Assembly (NCBI RefSeq): GCF_017916455.1 | Contig: NZ_JAFMSY010000001.1 | Span: 682,001-746,000 of the forward strand | Direction of reading: 5' to 3' | Source of the DNA: Nocardioides xinjiangensis | GTDB lineage: Bacteria; Actinomycetota; Actinomycetes; Propionibacteriales; Nocardioidaceae | Length of the DNA: 64,000 nt | Shown here: positions 10,894-19,182 of the stretch, one piece after another | Layout of the letters: each line of letters starts with the position of its first letter | How positions within the stretch are numbered: position 1 is the stretch's first letter | Notes under the pieces: generated by a model | The model's input: only the letters and a program-made list of their open reading frames with translations | The model's database searches: none | Told to the model about the DNA's origin: nothing | Made by a program: the position numbers and the translations under genes

Positions 10894-10929
10894 GAGCAGC
10901 CCTCTCGCCGCGAGGCGGGAGGGCTGCTC
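10894..10929 (+). terminator. Strong hairpin terminator after the methyltransferase
   Basis: A 16-bp stem (one G-T wobble) closes a GCGA tetraloop: GAGCAGCCCTCTCGCC pairs with GGCGGGAGGGCTGCTC. It lies 60 bp after the methyltransferase stop and 62 bp before pncA, so it should end the upstream transcript. There is no U-run, as is common in high-GC actinobacteria. Confidence 0.72.
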
Positions 10930-10990
10930 CCACCGGGGTCCTCGCTCGGCGCCGGTGCGCCCCGCCGTCGCTCCCGGCTAGTCTCGGGAC

Positions 10991-11566
10991 ATGGCACGAG
11001 CGCTGATCGTGGTCGACGTCCAGAACGACTTCTGCGAGGGCGGGTCGCTCCCGGTCTCCGGCGGCGCCCGCGTCGCCGCCGACGTCAACGACCTCCTGCA
11101 CCGCTGGCACTCCGGGGCGACCGACGCGCCCGCCTACGACGTCGTGGTCGCCACCAAGGACCACCACGTCGACCCGGGCGCCCACTGGTCGGCCAAGCCG
11201 GACTTCGCCGAGTCCTGGCCGGTGCACTGCAAGGTCGGCACGAAGGGCGCCGCGTTCCACCCGAACCTCGACCCGCAGCCCTTCGACGAGGTGTTCTACA
11301 AGGGTGAGCACCAAGCGGCGTACTCCGGCTTCGAGGGGCGTACGTCCGGCGGCGAGGCGCTGGCCGACTGGCTGCGTGCGCGCGGGGTGGAGGACGTCGA
11401 CGTCTGCGGGATCGCCACCGACCACTGCGTCCGCGCGACGGCCCTCGACAGCGCCGGGGAGGGCTTCGTGACCCGCGTGCTCACCGCGCTCTGCGCGGGA
11501 GTCGCGGAGGAGACCACGGCCGCGGCGCTCACCGACCTCGCCGGCGCGGGCGTGGAGCTCGCTTGA
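10991..11566 (+). CDS. pncA: Nicotinamidase (isochorismatase family)
   Basis: This 191-residue hydrolase converts nicotinamide to nicotinate and ammonia. The catalytic triad is visible: D9 in VVDVQNDF, Lys in EVFYKGEHQAAYSGFEG and Cys in GIATDHCVRATA. Metal-binding residues are in ATKDHHVDPGAHW (Asp, His, His), which separates nicotinamidases from other isochorismatases. It starts 24 bp after the CTAGTCTCGG stretch and follows a strong terminator, so it has its own promoter. It works one step before PncB, encoded 4.3 kb upstream. Confidence 0.94.
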   Translation: MARALIVVDVQNDFCEGGSLPVSGGARVAADVNDLLHRWHSGATDAPAYDVVVATKDHHVDPGAHWSAKPDFAESWPVHCKVGTKGAAFHPNLDPQPFDEVFYKGEHQAAYSGFEGRTSGGEALADWLRARGVEDVDVCGIATDHCVRATALDSAGEGFVTRVLTALCAGVAEETTAAALTDLAGAGVELA

Positions 11567-11576
11567 GGACCCCGGC

Positions 11577-12113
11577 TCAGCACCACTTCCCGGTGACGGT
11601 GCGCAGCACCTTGACCGTGCGCGCGGTGCCCTTGCCCAGGGCCGCGAACTGCTTGGACGACAGCACCTTGGAGGTGTGGATGTCGCCGTCGAGCAGGACG
11701 TAGGCGGCCCGCCCGTCGACGACGACCGTCTCGCCCTCGTGCTCGAGCGCGTGGACGGCCTCGACGGCCGCCGCGCTCGGGGCGGCGGAGTAGAGGGTGA
11801 CGTAGTGCTGGCCCGCCGGGTCGTGCTCGGCGTGCAGCTCCTCGGCGCGGGCGGTGACGGCGGCCAGCTCGTCGGTGGTGAGGACGACCGTGTCCACCTC
11901 GAACCCGGCGGCGTCGGCGTACGCCTCCTCCAGCGCCGCCCGGACCTCGGCGACCGAGCCGGCCGGGTGGGTCAGGCGCACGTTGCCGGTGTTGATGTAG
12001 GTCTCCACGTCGGTCCCGCCGGCCGCCTCGGTCGCCGCCTTGATGGCGTCCTTGGGAAACTTCCGCTTGGCGCCGAGGTTGATGGCGCGGAGGAAGGCGA
12101 CGTAGGTGGGCAT
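11577..12113 (-). CDS. DUF1697 family protein
   Basis: This 178-residue protein matches DUF1697 (PTYVAFLRAINLGAKRKFP at the start; YINTGNVRL; then DIHTSKVLSSKQFAALGKG and TVTGKW at the end). No biochemical role is established for the family. It converges on pncA with an 11-bp gap. It follows the lipoprotein gene by 20 bp on the same strand. The ATG has no clear Shine-Dalgarno sequence, so translation may be leaderless or coupled. Confidence 0.88.
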   Translation of the reverse strand: MPTYVAFLRAINLGAKRKFPKDAIKAATEAAGGTDVETYINTGNVRLTHPAGSVAEVRAALEEAYADAAGFEVDTVVLTTDELAAVTARAEELHAEHDPAGQHYVTLYSAAPSAAAVEAVHALEHEGETVVVDGRAAYVLLDGDIHTSKVLSSKQFAALGKGTARTVKVLRTVTGKWC

Positions 12114-12133
12114 GGGGAGGAACGTAGGCGGGC

Positions 12134-12940
12134 TCAGCCCCGCTTGCACTGGCTGGGCGGCGTCACCGCGGGATCGAAGACGAACTTGGGCGGGACGATG
12201 GCCGCCTCGTTCTGCGACTCCTTCATCGTCATCGCCCACCAGCCCGCCTTGCGGGTCTGGATGGCGGCGAGCTCGGCCCGGGGGACCTGGGACCACATGG
12301 TGAGCACGTCGACGCCGACCTCGATCAGGTGGCCGTGCGGGGTGACCACCGCCCTGGCCTCGACGCCGTTCAGCGCCGGAGGCACGGTCGGGAACAGGCC
12401 GCGCGGCATCCCGGTGAGCACGGCCTTGGCGGGCACGCCGACCGCCACGCCCTCGCCCGCGACGCGGACCGCCCGCGCCGCCGTCACCGGCCAGGTCGGG
12501 TCGAGGTCGGTCGGCAGCCCCCAGCTGCGAGCCGGGTCGTCGGTGATGTCGGCCCAGCACTCCGCGGCGTTGGGACCCCACGCCTCGCTGTTGAAGTAGG
12601 TGCGCCCCGCGACGACGAGGTAGTCCACCTGCTGGAGGTTGCCGTCGATCGCGGAGTCCATCGAGAGCTCGCTGTACCCCGTCGAGGGGCTGAAGCGGCC
12701 GTCGAGGTCGAAGATGCGCTTGCCACCGTTGTCGGGGTTCTTGGTGAGCAGCTGGCCGTGCCACTCCACGAGGCCCACCTTCTCGACCTGGGCCATGAGG
12801 GCGTCGAGCCGCTCGTCCTCCATGACGACGTGCTCGTCCTGGGTGGAGGCGGCCGTGCCGGAGCCGCCGCAGCCGGTGAGGGCGAGCAGGAGACCAGCGC
12901 TGAGGGCGGAGAACCAGGATGCGTTGCGACGTCGTGCCAC
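12134..12940 (-). CDS. Putative lipoprotein of unknown function
   Basis: This 268-residue protein has an N-terminal signal (RRRNASWFSALSAGLLLALTG) ending in a lipobox whose modified residue is the cysteine of LTGC. It should therefore be anchored to the outer face of the membrane. The mature part has no domain I can name. It holds a stretch LDGRFSPSTGYSELSMDSAI and a pattern of beta strands loosely like LppX/LprG-type lipoproteins, but the match is too weak to assign. It lies between lysG and DUF1697, all on the minus strand. Confidence 0.75.
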   Translation of the reverse strand: MARRRNASWFSALSAGLLLALTGCGGSGTAASTQDEHVVMEDERLDALMAQVEKVGLVEWHGQLLTKNPDNGGKRIFDLDGRFSPSTGYSELSMDSAIDGNLQQVDYLVVAGRTYFNSEAWGPNAAECWADITDDPARSWGLPTDLDPTWPVTAARAVRVAGEGVAVGVPAKAVLTGMPRGLFPTVPPALNGVEARAVVTPHGHLIEVGVDVLTMWSQVPRAELAAIQTRKAGWWAMTMKESQNEAAIVPPKFVFDPAVTPPSQCKRG

Positions 12941-13045
12941 AGGTGCCTCGATAGGGTCGTGACGAGCTCCGTGCTCGATCTCGCGGGCAGCCTAGGGTCG
13001 GCCTCGGGCGCCTGTCCGAGGAATCGGGGATCTCGTCTGCACCCC

Positions 13046-13957
13046 TCAGCCCGCCATCCAGCGCCGCGCGGCGCCGACCACGGCGTCGGTGAGGTCCCCC
13101 ACCAGCGACGACCCGAGCCGCCAGTGCTGCCAGTACAGCGGCACCTCCGGACGGCGCCCGGCGACCAGCTCGACGAGGTCGCCGCGCGCCAGCTCGTCGA
13201 CGACGTCCGACTCCGGGAGCAGCCCCCACCCCATCCCCACGCGGATCGCGCGGTCGAACTCGCGCACCGACGGCACGTACGTCACCGGCGGCGTGAGGTG
13301 GCGCCGCGTGACGCGACGGACGAAGTCGTGCTGGAGGGAGTCGTTGCGGTCGAAGGCGACGAGCGGCGCCTCGGCCAGGGTGGCCGACCCGACCCCGTCG
13401 GCGAAGTGCTCGGCGTGGAAGTCGCGCGTGGCGACCGCGGCGTACCTCAGCCGGCCGAGCCGCACGACCCGGCAGCCGGGCACCGGCTTCGGCTCGCCGG
13501 TGATCGCGGCCACCACCTCGCCGCGCCGCAACCGCTCCGCCGTGCGGGTGTGGTCCTCGCGCACGACCTCGAAGACCACGCGGTGGCGCGACTGCACCTC
13601 GGCCAGCGCGTCGACGAACCAGCCGTAGAGCGCGTCGGCGTTGACCGCGATGGGCAGCGAGGCGTACGACGTGCCGCCGCTGTCGTCCTCCTCGACGAGC
13701 TCGGCGACCGCCTCCCGCTCCAGCAGCTCGGTCTGCGTGGCGAGCCGGACCAGGACGAGGCCCGCCTCCGTGGGCTCGAGCGGCTTGACCCGGTGGAGCA
13801 GGACGCGTCCGACCCGCGTCTCGAGGGCCTTGATGCGCTGGCTCACGGCGGAGGGCGTGACGTGCAGCTCGCGGGCGGCCGCCTCGAAGGTGCCGAGCCG
13901 CACCGCGACCGCCAGTGTGCGCAGCGCCACGGGATCGAGCTGGGTGAGGTCTCTCAT
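13046..13957 (-). CDS. lysG: LysR-family regulator LysG/ArgP
   Basis: This 303-residue LysR-type regulator has its winged helix at the N-terminus (LGTFEAAARELHVTPSAVSQ, then RIKALETRVGR) and a C-terminal effector domain. It is divergent from lysE with a 72-bp gap, the standard arrangement in which LysG senses basic amino acids and activates the exporter. The AT-richer gap, unusual in this window, should hold its binding site. The start ATG at 13957 fits the short N-terminus of the family (MRDLTQLDPVALRTL). Confidence 0.9.
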   Translation of the reverse strand: MRDLTQLDPVALRTLAVAVRLGTFEAAARELHVTPSAVSQRIKALETRVGRVLLHRVKPLEPTEAGLVLVRLATQTELLEREAVAELVEEDDSGGTSYASLPIAVNADALYGWFVDALAEVQSRHRVVFEVVREDHTRTAERLRRGEVVAAITGEPKPVPGCRVVRLGRLRYAAVATRDFHAEHFADGVGSATLAEAPLVAFDRNDSLQHDFVRRVTRRHLTPPVTYVPSVREFDRAIRVGMGWGLLPESDVVDELARGDLVELVAGRRPEVPLYWQHWRLGSSLVGDLTDAVVGAARRWMAG

Positions 13958-14029
13958 ACTCAGAGATCCTAATGATTCCTCAAAATCCTTCGCTGGATTA
14001 CAGATCCAACGGGATCTAGCGTGATCTGC
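13958..14029. promoter_or_regulatory. lysG-lysE divergent control region
   Basis: These 72 bp between the two divergent genes are strikingly AT-rich for this genome (for example AATGATTCCTCAAAATCC). They hold CAGATCCAACGGGATCT, with GGATC/GATCC-type short inverted elements, just upstream of lysE. By family precedent LysG binds here to activate lysE and repress itself. Exact boxes cannot be fixed by eye. Confidence 0.6.
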
Positions 14030-14629
14030 ATGATCCAGGTCGCACTCACCGGTCTCGTCACCGGGCTCGCCCTCATCGTCGCCATCGGCGCGCAGAACGC
14101 GTTCCTCCTGCGCCAGGGGATCCGCGGCGAGCAGGTGCTGCCCATCGTGCTGACGTGCCTGGTCTCCGACGTGGTCGCCATCACCGCCGGCGTCGCAGGA
14201 CTCGGCGTCGTGCTCGAGCGGTGGCCCGCGGTGCTGCCCGTCGCCCAGCTGCTCGGCGGGCTGTACCTGATCGCCTTCGGCGTGCACGCCGCGATGCGGG
14301 CGTGGCGGCCGGGCGCGCTCGAGGCCGGCGAGGGCACGGCCCTCACCCCGGGCCGGGCCGTGCTCGTGACGCTGGCGCTGACCTGGCTGAACCCGCACTT
14401 CTACCTCGACGCCGTGCTGATGCTCGGCACGGTCGCCAACAGCTTCGGCCCCGACCGCTGGTGGTTCCTCGCCGGCACGCTGGCCGCGAGCCTCGCGTGG
14501 TTCTTCGGCCTCGGCTACGGCGCCCGGCTGCTGCGCGGCCTGTTCGCCCGCCCGCACGCGTGGCGCGTGCTGGACTCGGCCATCGCCGTCGTGATGGGCA
14601 CGCTCGGCGTGGGGCTCATCGCCCACTGA
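14030..14629 (+). CDS. lysE: LysE-type amino-acid exporter
   Basis: This membrane protein of about 199 residues has five to six hydrophobic helices and the LysE family hallmark GAQNAFLLRQGI near the N-terminus, with TWLNPHFYLDAV in the middle. Family members export lysine and arginine. I choose the ATG at 14030. An in-frame GTG nine bases upstream would add three residues. Its regulator LysG is divergent, and it converges on the next gene across a short hairpin. Confidence 0.93.
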   Translation: MIQVALTGLVTGLALIVAIGAQNAFLLRQGIRGEQVLPIVLTCLVSDVVAITAGVAGLGVVLERWPAVLPVAQLLGGLYLIAFGVHAAMRAWRPGALEAGEGTALTPGRAVLVTLALTWLNPHFYLDAVLMLGTVANSFGPDRWWFLAGTLAASLAWFFGLGYGARLLRGLFARPHAWRVLDSAIAVVMGTLGVGLIAH

Positions 14630-14646
14630 GCGCCCCGGCGGGCGCT
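14629..14646. terminator. Bidirectional terminator between lysE and the ASCH-HhH gene
   Basis: AGCGCCC and GGGCGCT form a 7-bp stem with a CGGC loop. It sits exactly in the 15-bp gap between two convergent stop codons, so it can serve both transcripts. Confidence 0.5.
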
Positions 14647-15442
14647 ACTCCCCCGCGTAGGCGAGGCCGCGCTCGGCCATCGCCTCGCGCAGTCGGGTGA
14701 GGGCGATCGGGCCGACGCCGTGCATGGCGGCGAGCTGGTCGGCGGAGTACGACGTCAGGTCCTCGAGGGTGCTCACCCCCGCCTCGCGGAGCGCGCGAGT
14801 GGCCGGCGCGCCGATGGTGCGCGGCAACGGGGTCCCGTCCTGCCGCGGCGCCCGGTCGCGGGGCGCCGGCAGCCCGGCGTCGACGACGGCCTCGCCACGC
14901 GGCGAGAGCAGGTAGCCGATGGCGAGGGACTCGGTGAGGCCGAGGTCCTTGAGCTTGCGGACGTCCTTCTTGAAGTCGGCCGTCTCCCGACCCGCACGCG
15001 CCGCCAGGTCGGGTGCGCGGACCGTCGGGTTCAGGTCGATCAGGTCGAGCGTCTCGCGCGTCCACGGTCCGTGCGGGGACGCCGCGTCGAGCCGGTCGAG
15101 GCGTGCGTTGATGGCCGCGATCTCGTCGGCGTCCGGCACGGACTCGCGCAGCGCCTCGCGCGGGTCGGGACCGGCGTACGTCAGCCCGATCCGCCACGCG
15201 GGCTCGGACGAGCGGGCCGCGAGGGCCTCCTTGAGCGCCGCGAGCGAGGGGGCGCCGGCCCGGCGGGCGTCCTCCGCGCGCAGGCCGGACACGCTGACCT
15301 GCTCGAGCGAGGTCACCTCGACGACGCCGACGGCGGTGCGCATCCGGGTGCCGACCACGACGCGCGGCCTGGCCCACCGGCGGAACGCGAGGTCGATCGT
15401 GCCGGCCTTGATCGCTGCCAGCTCGGCCGGGCGGATCATCAT
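14645..15442 (-). CDS. ASCH/PUA-like protein with C-terminal helix-hairpin-helix
   Basis: This 265-residue protein looks modular. Residues 1-110 (IRPAELAAIKAGTIDLAFRR, then VGTRMRTAVGVVEVTS) resemble the ASCH/PUA-like fold that binds RNA or modified nucleotides. The middle (about 150-200: TADFKKDVRKLKDLGLTESL, then GYLLSPRGEAVVDAG) resembles a winged helix. The tail (about 212-262: IGAPATRALREAGVSTLEDL, then LAAMHGVGPIALTRL) is a helix-hairpin-helix like the RNA polymerase alpha C-terminal domain. The three together suggest a nucleic-acid-binding protein. The function is unknown and the domain calls come from pattern only. Confidence 0.65.
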   Translation of the reverse strand: MMIRPAELAAIKAGTIDLAFRRWARPRVVVGTRMRTAVGVVEVTSLEQVSVSGLRAEDARRAGAPSLAALKEALAARSSEPAWRIGLTYAGPDPREALRESVPDADEIAAINARLDRLDAASPHGPWTRETLDLIDLNPTVRAPDLAARAGRETADFKKDVRKLKDLGLTESLAIGYLLSPRGEAVVDAGLPAPRDRAPRQDGTPLPRTIGAPATRALREAGVSTLEDLTSYSADQLAAMHGVGPIALTRLREAMAERGLAYAGE

Positions 15443-15468
15443 GGCCCCAGCCTGCCAGAGCGCGACCG

Positions 15469-15520
15469 AGCGGTGAGTGAGGCAGGTTCTGCGGCCGCAG
15501 AACGTGCCTCACGCACCGCT
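15469..15520. repeat. 52-bp near-perfect palindrome
   Basis: Two 26-base arms (15469-15494 and 15495-15520) are reverse complements with only two mismatched pairs. The centre is the perfect GTTCTGCGGCCGCAGAAC. It lies just upstream of the ASCH-HhH gene (start 15442) in the hppD-side gap. It could be a dimeric operator, a cruciform or a REP-like element. Confidence 0.8.
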
Positions 15521-15548
15521 GGTGCCATGGACGCGGGGTGAGGTCCGG

Positions 15549-15612
15549 CAATCCCCCGCTCAAGCGGGGGATTGCGAACATCCGGGGGTCTGCACGCCAC
15601 CGGAAGTTCGCA
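15549..15612 (-). terminator. Two consecutive hairpins downstream of hppD
   Basis: The first hairpin has an 11-bp perfect stem (CAATCCCCCGC with GCGGGGGATTG, loop TCAA, 15549-15574). The second has 13-base arms with one mismatch (15573-15585 and 15600-15612, 14-base loop). They follow the hppD stop on the minus strand and probably terminate its transcript. CGCAGAAC, seen in the neighbouring palindrome, recurs at 15609-15616, hinting at a shared origin. The remaining bases of the 240-bp gap are unremarkable. Confidence 0.55.
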
Positions 15613-15681
15613 GAACCCTCGGCAAGTCGGCCCGACGGAGCCCGGGGAGCCCGAGGAGCCGCCCTGGACACCCGGCGTACG

Positions 15682-16995
<1,314 letters not shown>

Positions 16996-16997
16996 TC

Positions 16998-17495
16998 ATG
17001 GACGAGATCGACGGCAAGGTGATCGACCTGTTCGCCAGCGAGCCCAGGCTCGGCGTGCTGGAGGCGAGCCGCCGGCTCGGCATCGCCCGCGGGACGGTGC
17101 AGGCCCGCCTCGACAAGCTCGCCGCGGCCGGGGTGATCACCGGCTGGGGTCCCGACCTCTCACCGGAGGCGATCGGCTTCCCGGTGACCGCCTTCCTCAC
17201 CCTCGAGATCCGGCAGGGCTCGGCCCAGCGCGGCGGGCACGACGCCGTCGCCGCGCACCTCGAGGCGATCCCCGAGGTGCTCGAGGCCTACACGATCACC
17301 GGCGCGGGCGACATGTGGGCGAGGGTCGTCGCCCGTTCCAACGCCGACCTCCAGCGGGTGATCGACCTGGTGCTGACCGACCCGGGCATCGACCGCTCCA
17401 CCACCGTCATCGCGCTGGCGACGCAGATCCCCTACCGGGTGGTGCCCCTGGCGCGGGCCGCCGTGCGGCCCGCGCCGGAGCGTCAGGACCCGTAG
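16998..17495 (+). CDS. Lrp/AsnC-family transcriptional regulator
   Basis: This 165-residue regulator has an N-terminal winged helix (EIDGKVIDLFASEPRLGVLE, then ASRRLGIARGTVQARLDKL) and a C-terminal RAM/AsnC effector domain (EAYTITGAGDMWARVVARSN, then RSTTVIALATQIPYRVVPL). The ATG follows a strong AGGAGG (16985-16990). It is divergent from hppD, so it likely senses tyrosine or a tyrosine-pathway metabolite and controls hppD. Its last 13 bases overlap the convergent protease gene. Confidence 0.9.
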   Translation: MDEIDGKVIDLFASEPRLGVLEASRRLGIARGTVQARLDKLAAAGVITGWGPDLSPEAIGFPVTAFLTLEIRQGSAQRGGHDAVAAHLEAIPEVLEAYTITGAGDMWARVVARSNADLQRVIDLVLTDPGIDRSTTVIALATQIPYRVVPLARAAVRPAPERQDP

Positions 17496-18436
17496 GCGCC
17501 CGCCGGGTCGGCGAGGAACGCGAGGTCGTCGGGCTGGTCGATGCGATAGCTGCCGCTGGCGTTGCAGTTGTAGTTCATCCCGAACGACGTCACGGCGACG
17601 ATGATGTTCTCGTCGGCGATCTCCGGGGTGGTGATGTCGAACGTCGGTCCGCCGGAGTCACCGAAGCAGGTGCCGCCGGTCGTCCCGCCGCCGCGGTGGG
17701 AGAACATCACCGCGATGTCGCGGTAGCCGTAGGCCCCGCGGAGGCTGACCAGCCTGCGGTCGGCCTTGCGCCGGGTGTCCCCGCCGAACGAGAACTTCGG
17801 CCCGCTGTCCTCGAGCCCGTAGCCGACGCTCTCGAACAGCCCGCGCTGCCGGTCGCTGCCGGCGTAGCGGTCGAGGTAGTCCTCCTCCGGGAGGGACCCG
17901 TACTCGGGCAGCACGATCGGCTCGCTGAGCTCCACGACGCCGAGGTCGTGCAGGAGGAACGCCGCGTCGACGTACTCCGGGTGGGTGTACGTCGCGCTCG
18001 CCTCGTGCCACGTGGGGCTGGCGTCGAGCGCGGCCGACCAGTCGGCGTACCGCTCGGCGTTGCGGTCGGGCACGTAGCCCGCGCTCGGGTCGAGGATCGA
18101 GTAGTCGGGCGCCTCCTCCACCGAGAACCAGACGTCGGTGCCGCCGTGCAGCGGGTCCGCCGGGGCCTCGCCGTCCACACCGACGGCGTACGTGCAGTGT
18201 CCTGCGGTCACGACCGTGTCGGCGTCGATGAGGGTGCCGGTGCAGTTGAACCAGCCGCCCGGGTCGTCGAACCGCGGGTCGACGGCGTCCGGGACGTAGA
18301 ACAGCAGCTGGCCGACGTAGGGGTGCTCCCCTGCGTCGGGGGCGCCGCCGACGATGGCGGAGGCGGGCAGCGCGGGGGCCAGGAGTGCGGCGGTCGCGAG
18401 GCCGGCGACCGCGAGCCGACCGATACGGACAGTCAT
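17483..18436 (-). CDS. Secreted trypsin-like serine protease (S1 family)
   Basis: This 317-residue exported protease has a Sec signal peptide (RIGRLAVAGLATAALLAPAL, then PASA) followed directly by IVGGAPDAGEHPYVG, the S1 mature-start motif. The triad is His in VVTAGHC, Asp in LLHDLGVVEL and Ser in CFGDSGGP. Cysteine pairs in FNCTGT/GHC and TCFGD fit the usual disulfides. Activation may need only signal removal, since IVGG follows the Ala-X-Ala-like site. It is convergent with the Lrp gene. Confidence 0.9.
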   Translation of the reverse strand: MTVRIGRLAVAGLATAALLAPALPASAIVGGAPDAGEHPYVGQLLFYVPDAVDPRFDDPGGWFNCTGTLIDADTVVTAGHCTYAVGVDGEAPADPLHGGTDVWFSVEEAPDYSILDPSAGYVPDRNAERYADWSAALDASPTWHEASATYTHPEYVDAAFLLHDLGVVELSEPIVLPEYGSLPEEDYLDRYAGSDRQRGLFESVGYGLEDSGPKFSFGGDTRRKADRRLVSLRGAYGYRDIAVMFSHRGGGTTGGTCFGDSGGPTFDITTPEIADENIIVAVTSFGMNYNCNASGSYRIDQPDDLAFLADPAGAYGS

Positions 18437-18528
18437 GCGGGTGCTCCTTGCTGACGGGGGGTTGGTCCTCCTCAGTCAGCGCGCCCGGGCACCGGCACGT
18501 CAATCCCCCGTGGGGGTGGACCGCCGAC

Positions 18529-19164
18529 TCACCGAAGCCGGTCGGCGACGGCCGCCGCCGCGGCGATCACCTGCGGCGCGACCACCTCCTCGTCGATCGC
18601 CCCGTCGAGCGTCACGATCCCCACGCTCGCCCGCAGGCCGTCGACGCCGCGCACCGGGGCGGCCAGCCCGCGGGCACCGGACTGCAGCTCGCCGCTCGTG
18701 ACGGCGTACGCCGTGTCCTCCACCTCGCGCAGGCCGATCGCCTTGCCGGCAGCGCCCTGCGTGAGCGGGTGACGCGCCCCGACCCGGTGGGACACGTGGA
18801 AGTCGGTCCACGTCGGCTCGACGACCGCCAGTGCCAGCGCCTCGTCGCCGTCGGCGACCGTGAGGTGCGCCGTGGAGCCGAGGGCCTCGGCCAGCTGGCG
18901 CAGCACCGGCATCGCGAGGTCGCGCAGCAGCGGCTGGACGCCGCTGGCCAGGTGCAGCACGCCGAGCCCGACGAAGAGCCGCGACCGGGCGTCGCGGCGG
19001 ACCAGCCCGTGCTGCTCCAGCGTGCTGATCAACCGGTACACGACCGTGCGGTTGACCTCGAGGCGGTGCGACAGCTCGGTGACGGTCAGGCCCTCCGGGC
19101 TCTCCGCGAGCACCCGCAGCACCCGCAGGCCCCGGTCGAGCGTCTGCGAGGTCTCGGCGGGCAC
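18529..19164 (-). CDS. IclR-family transcriptional regulator
   Basis: This 211-residue regulator has an N-terminal winged helix (TLDRGLRVLRVLAESPEGLT, then LSHRLEVNRTVVYRLISTLE) and an IclR effector domain (VSHRVGARHPLTQGAAGKAI, then GARGLAAPVRG). It is shorter than the usual 250 residues but both domains are present. It lies 18 bp after the helicase stop on the same strand and is not next to an obvious catabolic operon, so its target is unknown. The 92-bp gap to the protease gene holds no recognisable site. Confidence 0.87.
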   Translation of the reverse strand: MPAETSQTLDRGLRVLRVLAESPEGLTVTELSHRLEVNRTVVYRLISTLEQHGLVRRDARSRLFVGLGVLHLASGVQPLLRDLAMPVLRQLAEALGSTAHLTVADGDEALALAVVEPTWTDFHVSHRVGARHPLTQGAAGKAIGLREVEDTAYAVTSGELQSGARGLAAPVRGVDGLRASVGIVTLDGAIDEEVVAPQVIAAAAAVADRLR

Positions 19165-19182
19165 CGGACCAATCTAGGGCGC

